Of a stretch of DNA of 64,000 nucleotides, positions 1 to 11,192 are shown in pieces (the stretch's first letter is position 1; every line of letters begins with the position of its first letter). Source of the DNA: Simmondsia chinensis (lineage: Eukaryota; Streptophyta; Magnoliopsida; Caryophyllales; Simmondsiaceae). The notes beneath the pieces are model-generated. The model was not told the DNA's origin. It worked only from the letters and a program-made list of their open reading frames with translations, and did no database searches. The translations under genes were made by a program, and so were the position numbers. The DNA is taken from assembly GCA_018398585.1 (NCBI GenBank), contig JAGTTD010000011.1:21122926-21186925 (forward strand), read 5' to 3'.

Positions 1-45
1 ACAGAATAACATCTTCTAGCTAACTTATAGTATTGGTGGGGGGTT

Positions 46-64
46 GGGGGGGGGGGGGGGGGGG
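46..64. repeat. Poly-G homopolymer (19 G)
   Basis: An uninterrupted run of 19 G, preceded by six G and two T. It lies directly upstream of the decayed gypsy protease, so sequence upstream of the protease is lost at this point. Long G or C runs recur at four other places in this window, which is unusual for an AT-rich plant sequence; a sequencing or assembly problem at this spot cannot be excluded. Confidence 0.9.
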
Positions 65-345
65 TGCCAACTCGTCTTTAATTCGGGTAGTTGCGAGAAT
101 GTTATTTCCAAGGAAGCCATTCAAAAGTTGGGATTGAAGACGGAGGAGCATCCGAACCCTTAAAAATTATGGCTCAAGATAATAAAATTAGGTAACAGTC
201 TCAAAATCTTGATTGGTTAATTTTTCTATTAGGGAAAAGTATCGGGATGGAGTTTGCAGCAATGTAGTTACCATGGATCCGTGCCACTTGTTACTTGGGC
301 GCTCATGGCAATTTAATAGAGGTGCCACCCATAATGGGAGGAAGA
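65..345 (+). pseudogene. gypsy aspartic protease remnant
   Basis: Retroviral-type aspartic protease, which in a live element cuts the Gag-Pol polyprotein inside the virus-like particle. The active-site region reads NSGSCEN at 81-101, with the catalytic Asp of the usual DSGS changed to Asn. The downstream core reads MDPCHLLLGRSWQF at about 273-314, the hydrophobic ILLGRPW-type segment typical of gypsy proteases. A frameshift or stop separates the two halves near 160-215. It joins directly to the protease-RT linker. Confidence 0.8.
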
Positions 346-589
346 TCGCGTATTGCTTTTTCTTTGAGGGGACAAGGATCATCTTGTTGCCAAAGAAGGA
401 TGAGGTTTCATGTATGTTTATAGCTAAGAATCCGAATCTACAAACAAGGGCCATGTTTGCCCAGGAGTTTGGAGAGAACAGGGTTGGGTTTGTATTGACT
501 GGCAAGGAGAGTCAGGCAGAACACGGAAAGATACCGAGAGAGGTAGAAGATCTGTTAAGGAAGTTTGCTGATGTGTTTTCGAGGAGTTG

Positions 590-1900
590 CTTGATACTTT
601 ACTGCCTTTAAGGTACATCCAATATTGGATTAATTTGATGCCGGGAGATGCATTACTGAACAGGCCACACTATCGGATGAGTCTTATGAAGCACGAGGAG
701 CTGAGGCATCAGGTTTAAGAGTCACTCGCTGGGGGCTTTTTTGGGAGAGTTTAAGTCCATGCATGGTCCCAGCTATTGTAAAGCAAAAGAGGGGTGGTAC
801 TTAGCGGATGTGCATTTACAATAAAGCCATTGATAAGATTATAGTACATTACCTATTTCCTATTCTGACATTGGATGACTTACTTGATTAGCTAAAGAAT
901 TCACAAGTGTTTAGCAAGTTCGGCTTGAAAAGCGGATACCGTTAGATCCATATCACACTAGGTGATAAGTGACATACCTCCTTAAAGACCTGGGAAGGTT
1001 TATTCATGGTGCTTGTGATGTCGTTTGGGTTATCAAACGTGGCCAGTACGTTTATGAGATTCATGAATCAAGTGTTACGACCATTTATCTTAAGGTTTGT
1101 TGTGGTCGACTTTGATGACATCTTAATCTATGGCCGAAACCAAGTTACGTTTAGAGCACCTTTTGAAGGTGTTGCATACCTTGAGGGAGGAGCACTTGTT
1201 TCGCCACATTGAAGATGTGGGAGTTCATGAAGGAATGGGTGACTTTCCTTTGGTTTGTTGTGTCCAAAGAAGGAGTTCCGACAGATGAAAGGAAGATAGA
1301 GGCAAACTGGAATTGGCCACAACCAAAGTCGATAAGTGACTCACATAACTTCTATGACTTGGCTTCTTTTAATTGGAGGTTTGTGCTAGTTTTCAGCTCT
1401 ATCATGGCGTTGATTATAAATTACTCGAAAGAGAGTAGCTTTAGTTGAACTATGGAGGCATCTGACACCTTCGAAGAAGTGAAGCAAAGGCTGACCCAAC
1501 CTAGTATTAGCCTTACTGGATTTTAAAAGGACATTTGAGTTGTACACCGATGCCGCCAAGGTTGATATTGGCATAGTATTTAGTTGGGAGGGGCATCCTA
1601 TGGCTCACTTCAATGAGAAGCTTAATGGAAGTAAGTTGAACTGTTTAACATATCGTTGAGTTCTATGCGGTGGTGAGAGCTGTGAGACAATAGAAGTAGT
1701 ATGTCGCCAACAAGCAATTCGTGTTGTACTCGGATCATGTAGCATTGAAATTCATCAATAGTCAACACAAGCTTTCGGAGCGACATGCAAAGTGGGCAAG
1801 TCACATCCAACTCTTTCACTTTTTTATCAAACACAAGTGCAAAGCATTAAATGGTTGCTGACGCCTTGAGTAGGTGTACATTAATTGTGACTGGCAGTTA
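590..1900 (+). pseudogene. gypsy reverse transcriptase and RNase H remnant
   Basis: Reverse transcriptase followed by RNase H. Visible landmarks are NRPHYRMS (entry to the fingers) near 660, KFGLKSGYR near 920-945, the [12 protein letters not shown] segment near 1018-1055, and the catalytic box VDFDDILIY near 1105-1131 in place of the usual YVDDILI. RNase H starts near 1535 with FELYTDAAKVDIGIVF, including the first catalytic Asp. Stops occur in every stretch, so this is a dead copy. The domains are collinear with those in the better preserved chromovirus at 37699-42495. Confidence 0.85.
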
Positions 1901-2134
1901 AGCTTCAGTACTGGGTTCTTAATGTTGGCAGAGTAATATAGGGATGATATCACCTCTTGGGAGATTTGATGAGAAGCTTAAACCAAAAGAGTACCAAGGT
2001 ATTCGATCCATGGTGGGTTTCTCTTCAAGCAAAATCAGTTGTATATTCCAGATTCATATTTGCACCTTAAGATCACTCAAGGAAAGCACGATAGAGGACA
2101 TATGTGGAGAGACAAGATGCTCAAGCTGGTGAAC

Positions 2135-2700
2135 ACTACTTATTTTTAGCCTTCAATGCAAAAGGAGATTGAGCAGTTTGTCAGGAGTTGTCAAATTTGT
2201 CAGATATCAAAGAGAGGCATGTTTAATTCGGGATTGCATCTACCTTTACCGATTCCTAGTCAGCTGTGGGCAAATGTTAGTATGGATCTTGTGCTAGGTT
2301 ACCAAGAATGCAAAGCGATATTGATTCCATCTTTGTTTTTGTGGATCAATTCTTGAAGATGGTGCACTTCATAGGTGGCAAGAAGGCTGCTGATGTAATA
2401 CATATGGTTCAACTATATTTCCGAGAATTGTCCAAGCTTCATGGGTTACCAACTAGCATTGCCTCAGACGGGGATGTGCCGCTCGTTAACCACTTCTGGA
2501 GGGTGTTATGGAATATGGAAAACATCTTTCTTGGCTTTAGCACTGTTCATCACTCTCAGGCAGATAGCTAGGCTATGATGACAAATAGATCTTTGGGCAA
2601 TGAACTCCGTTGTTTTGTTGCTGAGAACATCAAAGGTTGGGATCAAAAATTGTACCAAGCCAAGTTTGCTCACAAAAGCTCAGAAAACAGGAACATAGGA
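2135..2700 (+). pseudogene. gypsy integrase core remnant
   Basis: Integrase would insert element cDNA into the genome. The zinc-binding end reads RSCQICQISKRG near 2185-2220. The core strand with the first catalytic Asp reads NVSMDLVLGY near 2274-2303. The second catalytic region reads SIASDGDVPLVNHFW near 2455-2500, where the usual SDRD motif has become SDGD. A frame change lies near 2310-2330. The open sequence then ends in the scrambled patch at 2690-2887. Confidence 0.82.
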
Positions 2701-2887
2701 CTAAGCGGAATGTAAGCCTTCAAGCGAAATCAAGGTTTCTCCAACCTGTAGAAGATATACGAGCAAAAATAGGACTAAGGGAATATGCATAGGACTAAGG
2801 TTTCTCTTCAAGCGAAATCAGTTGTGTATTCCAGAAGCCATGCTTGAGTTTGCTTGAGTTCACTCAGTTGTGTATTCTAGATTCAAC
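2690..2887 (+). other. Scrambled patch of direct and inverted copies of the element's own sequence
   Basis: This ~200 bp stretch interrupts the integrase. It contains a direct copy of 2971-3006 (around 2732-2766), two direct copies of 2019-2056 (2801-2836 and 2865-2885), an inverted copy of about 3003-3026 (2833-2855), and three copies of the word AGGACTAAG (2697, 2770, 2790). Integrase sequence resumes with a VYGFV-type motif near 2888. The pattern is what template switching would leave, during reverse transcription or during replication repair. Confidence 0.75.
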
Positions 2888-3450
2888 GTTGTCTACGGGT
2901 TTGTCCTACGTTTTCCAATGGACCTTACTCCTGCTCCTTACCTGACTTATCCTTATGGCAAGGCAGAGGACTTCATCTCCAACCTGTAGAAGATATACGA
3001 GCAAACTCAAGCATGGCTTCTTAAGGCAAGCGCCAAGTATAAGTTGGCGAGTGAGAAGCGACACTGGCCATTTCAGCTACAGGTTGGCGATTAAGTGTGG
3101 GCAATACTGACAAGAGAATGATTTCCAACACGGGAGTATAACAAGTAGATGACATGGAAGATTGGTCATCTTAGGATCATAAAGAAGGTCAACGATAATG
3201 CATATTGTCTATAGTTGCCAAGTGGAATGTGAGTCTCATATGTTTTCAACATCAAACATCTCATCCCTTACATCGAAGAGAACGATCCCGTGGATCCGCT
3301 GTCGAATTTGAGGTCAACTTCTCTGCAGAGGATGACGCAATCGTGCCTTTACACTTGGCAGGTTTCTTGGTGAATGGCACTCAGGGAGATGATCATCTTG
3401 GCGGGATGGCGGGATGCGCGGCAGGAGGGCGAACAAATTTGAGTAATTAA
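2888..3450 (+). pseudogene. gypsy integrase C-terminal region remnant
   Basis: Continues the integrase after the scrambled patch. VYGFVLRFPMDLTP lies near 2890-2935, then a charged helical stretch, and near 3250-3300 the IKHLIPYIEENDPVD type segment found near the end of gypsy integrases (HPYHEEN-like). Stops are frequent. The last open stretch ends at a TAA around 3448 and no chromodomain is recognised, so this looks like a lineage with a plain integrase tail, or the chromodomain is lost. Confidence 0.7.
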
Positions 3451-3600
3451 CATCAATTTGTACTTATCTCTTTAACTACAGTCTTTTATTTTATGTCAAT
3501 TAGCTCATTTATTCTATAGCGGGTTTTAGTCATTCAACTTTCAAAAGTTTTATTTCCCTTTTATGTGTTTTCCTCTATTTTTGGTGTGTGAGAATTAGGG
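3451..3600 (+). other. Possible start of the gypsy 3' LTR, cut at the copia junction
   Basis: AT-rich non-coding sequence directly after the integrase end, where the 3' LTR of the plus-strand gypsy element should begin. No matching 5' LTR is in the window, so it cannot be confirmed. It gives way to minus-strand copia RNase H sequence at about 3600-3650. Confidence 0.35.
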
Positions 3601-3649
3601 TTAACTATTTCCCCTTTTCTTCTTAATTGTTTTAGCAATAAGAGTTTAA

Positions 3650-4870
3650 AGGACGGCCATTGAACCTTTTGTTCCCAATTTCTTCTTATTTGTGCTGCAT
3701 CATAAAGAATGAACAAGAAATTAACAAGTTCCACTAGCGATTTCTTGTCCACTTTGCAACAAACAAAATTTGCATCACTATATCCACCTAGATCTTGGAA
3801 ATCAAACTTGGGATAAAACAAGCCTAAATACCAACAGGGTTTTGGAAAAAATTCTTTTTACAACATAGAAATGCAATTCTTAGAGGACATGCTTGAAACT
3901 ATGCACATAAGAACATACTAAACAACATATTGGGCCGACTAGCAGTAAGGTAAAGAACGGATCCAATCCTACCCCTATATTGCTTTTGGATCCATCTTTT
4001 TACCTTTTTCATCTGTGTCTAGCTCGGGTGTTGAGGTCATTGGAGTTGCAATCGCTTTGGAATTTTCCACGCCAAACTTCTTAAGTATCTTCTTGATGTA
4101 CTCAGCGTTGTTGATAAAAACTCCTTGATCTGCAATCCAAGAAAGTAGTTGAGCTCCCCCATCGTGCTCAGTTCGAATTCTTTACTCATAAGATTTGCAA
4201 ATTCTTCACAACGAGATAGATTAGTATCACCGAACACTTTATCATTAACATATACTTACACAATGAGAATATCACTTCTAGAATGTATGTTTAAAAGTGT
4301 GGCGTCAACCTTCCCTCTTGAAAATCCATTTTACATAAGAAAAGAACTCAATTTCTCATACCAAACTCCAACAGCTGGTTTCAATCCATAAAGAGCCTTT
4401 TGAATCTAAAAAACAAGATTGGGAAATTTATCATCCTCAAATCTAGATGGTTGTTCAACATAAACTTTTTCTTCAACAATGCCATTTAAAAATGCACTTT
4501 TCACATATATTTGAAAAAGTTAAAAATTTTTGAATGAAGTCAAGACACATAAGAGTCTAATAGCTTGTAATCTAACAACGAGTGCAAAGGTCTCGTTATA
4601 TTTTATACCTTCCTTTTCATTATAGCATTTAGCTGCTAATCTTTCCTTGTTTCTTACCACATTGGAAAGGATCACTAATGTTTTAACTGTTGGGCAACCC
4701 TTCAAGAATTTCCAATCATGGGTAGTACGTCTTCCTATTTGGATTCTACATTTTCAATATTTGCTTTCGGTTCATCCATTGGAGCTTCAGGTTGAGCCTT
4801 TTCTTGCTCCTTCAATGACGGTGTGATGTTTGTTGGTTTCATCCCTATATTATCATCATTACGAGATATT
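3650..4870 (-). pseudogene. copia (SIRE-like) reverse transcriptase and RNase H remnant
   Basis: Read on the minus strand from 4705 down: RNKERLAAKCYNEKEGIKY (the KARLVAKGYxQ region), ALVVRLQAIRLL, FLNGIVEEKVYVEQPSRFE near 4450-4500, ALYGLKP near 4385, then the catalytic region near 4235-4260 where the usual YVDDIIFG reads as VNDKVFGD, so the first Asp of the YVDD pair is changed. ELSTMGELNYFLGLQIKE follows near 4130-4190. RNase H is reduced to DLGGYSDANFVCCKVDKKS near 3740-3800 plus a frameshifted SGTC-FLGHS-like tail. Inactive. Confidence 0.82.
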
Positions 4871-4919
4871 CTAGAGGATGAGTTGTTAGTTTCAACAAAT
4901 ATGACATGTATGGGTTCGT

Positions 4920-5733
4920 CTACTCCTCTTGACCTTTATTATAGACTCTATATGCTTTGTTAGTAGGAAAATACTTAATGAATATGCCTTCATCCATTAT
5001 TAGATCAAAGTTACTAGGATTAGTTTTGCCATAACCGTGGATGAAGCATTTACACCAAAATGGTTTGAAATATGCAATATTTGGTTTTCTTCCTTTGTAA
5101 AGTTCATGGGTTGTTTTTCCAAACAATGTCTAATTAAAGCCTTATTCATAAAGTAGCAAGCGATGCTAACGGCTTCAACACAAAAAGAATTTAGCAAATT
5201 GCTTTCATAAAGCATGGTTTTTGCCATTTGTTTAAGAGTTCTATTCTTCTAAACCGCTCCATTTTGTTGAGGAATTTAAGGAGTCAAAAAATACCGGTAC
5301 ATTCAAAATTAATCGTAATATTTTTCAAAATAGTCATTTTCAAATTCCCTTGCATGATCACTTCTAATTGAAATGATTTTCAAATATTTTTTTTCATTAT
5401 GCACTTGTCTGCAAAACTCTTCAAATTTGTTAAAGGCTTCATTTTTATGAGAAAGGAAAAAGCACCAAGTAAAACGGGAGTAATAATCAACAATTACAAG
5501 TCCATATCATTTTTCACCAAGACTTAAATGTCTAGTAGGAAAAAATAAGTCTACATACAGGTGTTCAAGATGCACCGAGGTTGAAACTACATTTTTAGAT
5601 TTGAATGAAGATCTTGTTTGTTTCCCATATTGACATGCATGACAAATGTAATCTCTTTTTAAAATTAAGCTTTTGTAATCGTCTAACAAAATTATTTTTC
5701 AAAGGCTTTGAAATTAAGTCCATACTAGTGAGA
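4920..5733 (-). pseudogene. copia (SIRE-like) integrase remnant
   Basis: The zinc-binding end near 5600-5660 keeps the ICHACQYGKQTRSSFKS motif (CxxC of HHCC). The core has HLEHLYVDLFFPTRHLSLG near 5520-5575, a frameshifted second Asp region near 5330-5370 (IRSDHAREFEN), a PQQNGAV motif near 5260 and the C-terminal half down to 4920. Three overlapping minus-strand frames are needed, showing at least two frameshifts. The 5' boundary at about 5733 joins straight to Tork-like RT. Confidence 0.8.
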
Positions 5734-6180
5734 AGAGTATCCTAATGGACTTTTGCATGTTTACTGGTGAGAAGGTCTTAGCATAATCAACACCTTCCTT
5801 TTGGGTTAACCCTTAACAACCAATCTTGCCTTGAAGCTCTCTATCTTTCCTTGTGCTCCTCTCTTCCTCTTTTAGACCAACTTACAACCAATGGATTTAA
5901 TGCCAGGTGGCGTCTCTGTAAGATCTCATACTTAATTAGAATATAGGTTTTATCTCAGCTCTCATTTCTAAGAGCAACTGATCAGCATCCTTGTCCTCGA
6001 GTGCCTCGTCATAATTAAAAGGATTAGATACACCATCTTGCTCCACCACAAGGGCGTCAAACAAGTATTCGTCAGGCTGCTTGGCAATCATCCCACTATG
6101 CTGGGGCTCTCGTGCACTTGGAATTGTCTTAGAATGAACTGCAGGAGTATCCCATACATCAACTCTTTCTAGAGACATAT
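5734..6180 (-). pseudogene. Tork-like copia RT N-terminus, truncated
   Basis: On the minus strand an open stretch (5936-6178) ends in a segment resembling the linker before plant copia RT (NPFNYDEALEDKDADQ). It is followed, with a frameshift, by KEEERSTRKDRELQGKIG near 5820-5880 and GLTQKEGVDYAKTFSPVN near 5760-5810, the start of the RT fold. The frame stops matching Tork RT right after KSIRILFS near 5734, so all catalytic residues are absent. Confidence 0.75.
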
Positions 6181-6775
6181 CAAACCATTTAGAAGTAGCT
6201 TTATTTTCACTTAATTCTACGAATACTATTTGACTCTTACTTTTGTAGTCTATCAGGAAATCATCCTACAAAACTCTGGCATTTGCATTACCAAACATCT
6301 TTTTCGTATGAAGGAGTATAGAAAAGCCCACTCTTTGTAGCCCACAAACACACACACACTTCTATTCTAGACTTCAACCTATCCGGGCTCTTTTTCAACA
6401 CACGTGCTAAACATCCCCAAATACGAAGATATCATGTACTAGGCTTGTGCCCAGTCCACAACTACACAAGGGTTTTAGGAACTGACTTCGTGGGAACCAC
6501 TTTAAGAACATAATTTGTTGTCTCCTAGGTAACCCAAAAAGAGATTGGTAAAGTAACATGACTCATCATGGATCTTATCAGCTTCAACAACATCCTATTT
6601 CTCCATTCTAAGACGCCATTTTGCAGCGGTGTACTCGGTGCAAAAAACTAAGATCTAATCTCACTTGCAGTTAGAAAATCTAGAAGCTCTTTTGAAAGAT
6701 ACTCACCACCTCGATCAAATTGAAGTGATTTAGTATGTTTACCTGCCTAATTCTCGACTTCAACTTTAAACTACT
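6181..6775 (-). pseudogene. Tork-like integrase C-terminal half and linker, heavily decayed
   Basis: No open frame of useful length. Isolated pieces in different frames on the minus strand still look like the copia integrase tail, for example a VFVGYKEWAFLYSF segment near 6310-6350 resembling the CxFLGY region. It connects the integrase core (6776-6970) with the pre-RT linker (5936-6178) in the correct order. Confidence 0.5.
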
Positions 6776-7288
6776 TCAACTTTTTAAAGAGTCAGACTTC
6801 TGTCTCATCAAAAAAACAAAACCATGCCTAGAGTAATCATCAGTAATAGTAATGAAATGCTCATACGCTCCTCTCTCATGAACTTTCATTGGTCCACATA
6901 AATCTGTGTGAACCAACTCAAGGAAGTCACAAACTTTGTTGCCTGTATTCTTAATGACGAACTTAGTCATCGTTCCTTTTAGGCAGGATTCATAGAGTAG
7001 TTAGGACTCTATTAATCCTTCACCCACTAGTCTTTGGATCCTACGAAAACTAATATGACCAAGGTGTTCATGCCATTTGAAGGCATTATCAATCTTCAAA
7101 CATTTCCTTTTAAGAGGTACACTAAACCTACTAGTGTTAGATTCAAATATGGATTTGCTAGAGTTTTGATCAGGCATCAAAATAAACAAATCTTCCACAA
7201 CAATATGTTTGCAACTAAACAATTTATTTTGCCTAAAGACAAAATCAGTTCCAAAACTAACTAAATATCCATCATCTACACTTGGCAC
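6776..7288 (-). pseudogene. Tork-like GAG-pre-integrase and integrase N-terminal half
   Basis: The 7001-7288 stretch is GAG-pre-integrase and zinc-binding sequence; it ends in FKWHEHLGHISFRRIQRLV, carrying the two His of the HHCC motif. 6776-6970 continues with LELVHTDLCGPMKV (first catalytic Asp) and HFITITDDYSRHGFVFLM (the ITDDYSR motif of copia integrase). A frame break lies between 6970 and 7001, where the CxxC should be. The second catalytic Asp region (upstream of 6775) is not recognisable. Confidence 0.8.
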
Positions 7289-8347
7289 ATAAATGCCATT
7301 CTTGCATAATGCAGGTATATAAAAACAATTCTTGAAATTAAAACTGTACTTTGAAAGACTATGCTAATGTTTCCTGGTACTAGGATTGAACGGCGCCTCA
7401 CATCTTCTATGGTCAGGTGCAACTCTCCATCACTTCCTGATTCGCCTGAGTCCCAGCAACATATTGCAGACATGGTCAGTTGAACCTGAGTTGACACGCC
7501 AGGAACCTAGTGGACTCTCAACTACATATGACCCAATTAGATAAGTTATCTCTATATTTTCTCTTGATGGATCCTTTGCATTTGCAAGAGCATTAGCTAA
7601 GCACTCGGGGCAATTCCGCTTCCAGTGGCTATCCTTCCCACAGAAGGAACACTTTCTTCTTGATGGCTTCTTTTTCATTGTCTTGGCTGCTACACTAGAA
7701 GCTTTGCCCTTAGACTTCTTTCCAGACTTTCACCTTGATGATTTTCTGTTCCCCATTCAGGGTGCTTAGGTTAAGTGGACAATCACCTTAGCCTTCATCA
7801 CCCTCTCAGCTACTTGTAGCTGCTTCATCAACTCAGGCAATGAATAATCCTTATTACTCATTGTAAAGTTTGGCTTGAAATAAGAAAAGGACTCTACCAA
7901 GGAGCCAAGTATCATGTCCCGCTGAGATTAACCACCAATCGTAGCACCAAGGAATTCTAGTTTGTTAAAGTGAGCCACAATTTTCAACACATGTTCTTGA
8001 ACAGGATATCCTTCAGACATCTTCATAAACATGATAAGTTCCTATCATGCCGCTTTATCTTGCCCACCGAACATCTTCTTAAGATGTTCTTTCATCTCCA
8101 CTGCTATCTTCATCTCAAGCATCTGATCCTTGAGAACATTAGAGACAGAAGCTAAGATATAACACTTTGTTGGATCATTAAACTTAATCTAGTGCTCATA
8201 ACATTCCTTGACAGTAATGATGGCATTATTAGCAGGTACATGAGGATAGCATTTAGTTAAAACAAATTTATATCCCCCAAGAATTAGCAGAATATCTATG
8301 TACATTTTCCAGTTTGGATAATTCGGTCCTGTATACAAGTTATCCAT
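7289..8347 (-). pseudogene. Tork-like copia gag, zinc knuckle and protease start
   Basis: The start codon is probably the minus-strand ATG at 8347, giving MDNLYTGPNYPNWKMYID, which matches the LTGPNYxDW opening of plant copia Gag. A frameshifted middle follows (8050-8340 and 7750-7900). Near 7620-7660 is the zinc knuckle CSFCGKDSHWKRNC, a complete CX2CX4HX4C box, so RNA binding was once intact. The protease follows near 7500-7540 with WRVNSGSTDHVCN, where the catalytic DSG is NSG. Only the stretch 7430-7678 is open. Confidence 0.78.
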
Positions 8348-9542
8348 AAGTATGGAATGTAATGCACCAACAATTCGTCATGATTGCACTGAAAAGATGT
8401 AAAATAAACCATACAAGTCATGCATCTAAATATGACATTTCTTATTTCAAAATTTAGCAATTATTGTTAATTACGTATCCACTACACCAAACACAACGAA
8501 ACAAATGATGATCAAAACTACGCACTCGTTACTCCCCGTCAACGAGGCCGCTGCAAGCATAGCTCGGTTGAGAATATTTCTTTATTATTATATTTTCTTG
8601 CAAGCTCTTAAATAATATTAATAATTCACAATTTTGTTCTTAGTCTCTAAAATAGTATAACAAAGATCCTCAGGGAGGCTAATGTGGTATTTTAGTTATG
8701 TGTAAAGCATTACCTCAACATCCGTACAAGATCACGATGTAGTCCACATCGGTGTGGCCGCACTTGTTTTCTTGCACTTAAGTTCATTTTCATAGAATTC
8801 TAATCCCGTGTTCTATAGATCAACATCCTCCTCGGGGATAGAGCAGACCCACTATACTGCTAGACCAGAAATGGAGACCGTGGGTTTTTAACTTTTGAAT
8901 CTCGCTCCCACTTGATTTTTGAAAACAAATTAGTGGATTTTAATTACACTAGGTTATCTCATAACCTAATTAATTATAATATGAATAGAATAATCAAATT
9001 ACTATTCTAATCCAGTTAGGATTATTACATTATTCACTCCAATCAATCATGTCATTAAAACTCTTTTAATAACATTAATTTAAGTCAATGCAAGACTCAA
9101 ATATTTTCTGAACTTTTTTAGAAAAATAACAATTGCCATATAATCCCTTTTAGAATCTCATTCTAAAAGAAATTTTTTTTATTGTTATCTGACATCAATG
9201 GCTGGCGTCATCAATGTCACAAGAATTTTTTTTTAAATAATTCTTTGCATGCAATTGAGTATAATCTCAATACATCAATTATGTTATCTAATCTAATTAA
9301 TGAAAATCTAATTTTCATAACCAAAAACCAATAATAAAGTAAACATTAATGAACACACTCCCTTTAATTGAATTTTAAAAAAATTAAACAATCATTTAAA
9401 TATATAACAAGTTACATGAACACATTCAACAATGATTACAATATATTTTAATATAATCTCATCATAAATTCGTATCTAAATATGGTTTTCCAATTATGTC
9501 TAACAATGACCTCATGCACATTATGAATAATCAAAGTCCAAA
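8348..9542 (-). other. Leader between PBS and gag of the Tork-like element, no gene seen
   Basis: About 1.2 kb of AT-rich sequence with no reading frame above background. It lies between the PBS (9543-9552) and the gag start (8347). That is long for a copia leader, so it may hide a further degraded insertion, but no ends or repeats were recognised. Confidence 0.5.
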
Positions 9543-9552
9543 TCTGATACCA
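9543..9552 (-). promoter_or_regulatory. Primer binding site (tRNA-iMet type)
   Basis: Minus strand reads TGGTATCAGA, the start of the TGGTATCAGAGC site that pairs with the 3' end of initiator tRNA-Met; the last bases have diverged. It marks the end of the 5' LTR of the Tork-like element, just above 9553. Confidence 0.75.
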
Positions 9553-10112
9553 ATTATAGGGGGGCAATATTAATTTCGTGAACTAAAATTACATACAGTG
9601 ATTGTATCAAGTGCAACGAAATCATTATTTAAATTTCTAAATTTTAAATGTATACATATTTACAACTCTATTTAAACCTAACTTGTATATCATAGATGAC
9701 ATACCCATAAAAAAAATAATTAAACAACAATCAAAAAGTATAAATCAAGAAATCTCATACCACATCGGAGACCATAAGTGTAATAGTTGCTCCAACGAAA
9801 CCTCCGACATCTACAATTCCTCTTAGCACTAGACATGTGGGCGTCATGAAATCAACTAACTCTTAAGAAAAAATTGTAGGAATTAATTGGGAAGAATGAT
9901 TTTCCCCTTTTTAAATCTTTAATTAAATGTGAGAAAATCGAGCAAAAATTACATTCAATCTTTATGAGCCAAATTTCTCATATTTATAGGAGGACAAAAA
10001 ACTGAGCAATTTAATTTATAACAAAAATAATAAATGAAATTTTATTTTTGATAAGCCAAAACACAAAAAATAATTATCCAAAAACGCAAAATCCCCACGG
10101 AACAAGCTTCTA

Positions 10113-10131
10113 CCCCCCCCCCCCCCCCCCC
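10113..10131. repeat. Poly-C homopolymer (19 C)
   Basis: Uninterrupted run of 19 C inside the probable Tork-like LTR, followed by GGCATAAGGC. It is one of five G or C runs of 19 or more in the window. Confidence 0.9.
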
Positions 10132-11153
10132 GGCATAAGGCACGGAGTTCCCCAGGGGATGCCCAGCATGACACACGTGTCGCACTCTGATTGGCTTGAG
10201 CGATTTTTCTCATTTTTCATTTTTTTTTTCTTGTACAAATGCATCTCATGAATTTCTTATAAAAATAATTTATTCAACTCTTGAGTAAATAATTCAACTC
10301 ATTAACTCTGTTGATTTCTTTGGCTGCATAATTTAGAGGCATGCGCAAGGACCTCAGGGACAAATTGTAACCTAGTTCCAAAAGAGTCAATCTGATTATT
10401 ATCTCATGATAACAATTGATTATCATTTAGTAAAAGTTAATTCCACTAAATAAGGTTTGCTGCACTCTCGTAACAAATATATTTACTTGTTATATTTCCC
10501 TTTAATACTTTACTAGCAATTGACCCCTCTATTAAATGTCCATGAAAAAAATACTTTAATAACAATTGACCCCTCTATTAAACTACTATTGTCATTATTT
10601 GTCAATTTTTAATTTCTACATTAATTTCGAACATCAAACATGTGGAATGCTCTAACCAAAGTCTGTAGAATCAATTCAAATATTTGCAAATCAACTAAGG
10701 GGACATTATACATGGTAGGTTCCCAGCAAAATACCCATTCTTGCTACACTTCATGCAATCAACCAATGAACGTAAGATCCCGATTAGAGACTTAATAACT
10801 TGATCTTTTTAGTGCATCAAAGTAATTAATATTTCATGCATGAGTTCAGACTAATTCCCATGGATTCAGACTATTTCTGAAGTTTAGAGTCATTTTATAA
10901 ATAAAATATATAGGACTTGCTCACTTTCAATAGTAGCACAGGAATGAGCAAATCACATGGTCCATTCAATGAAACAGTCTCATTGCAATACACCAACATG
11001 ATATTCTGGATCACTATCTAGATAACCAAGACAAGTTATCTAAGTGTTATATTATAGAGTTAGCAGACGAGTAGCCCAAACTCATCACTGCCTACAAACT
11101 GATTATTAAATAACAATTTAGTCTATTATTAGTCTATCCGTGACATGATCTCA

Positions 11154-11154
11154 T

Positions 11155-11191
<37 letters not shown>
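11154..11191. repeat. (TA)n microsatellite
   Basis: Nearly perfect TA dinucleotide run of about 38 bp with one interruption (ATTTAT). Confidence 0.9.

Positions 11192-11192
<1 letters not shown>

Larger units (their letters stand above)
65..3450 (+). mobile_element. Decayed Ty3/gypsy element, pol region
   Basis: Remains of a Ty3/gypsy polyprotein in the order protease, reverse transcriptase, RNase H, integrase, integrase C-terminus, which is the gypsy domain order. All domains are broken by many stops and frameshifts, so nothing is translatable at length. No gag, 5' LTR or primer binding site is present upstream, because the window begins and a poly-G run ends just before the protease. The protease resembles that of the minus-strand gypsy fragment at 14150-14290 (roughly 70% by eye), so the two belong to one lineage. 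No chromodomain was recognised after the integrase. Confidence 0.85.
3600..5733 (-). mobile_element. SIRE/Maximus-like copia element, 3' part (integrase to RNase H)
   Basis: Minus-strand copia sequence in the order GAG-pre-integrase end, integrase, linker, RT, RNase H, the reverse of the gypsy order. Wording such as LYVDLF, KTMLYESNLLNSF, ELYKGRKPN and NKAYRVYNK is typical of the plant SIRE/Maximus lineage. The 5' part of the same kind of element (gag, PBS, LTR) lies on the same strand at 11370-14143, so the two are best read as one element split by the Tork-like element between them. No 3' LTR is seen below 3600; it has been lost. Confidence 0.8.

Noticed and set aside
213..611. A 132-codon open frame as an independent gene
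   Set aside because: Its content (MDPCHLLLGRSW) is gypsy protease and linker; it is a fragment of the decayed polyprotein.
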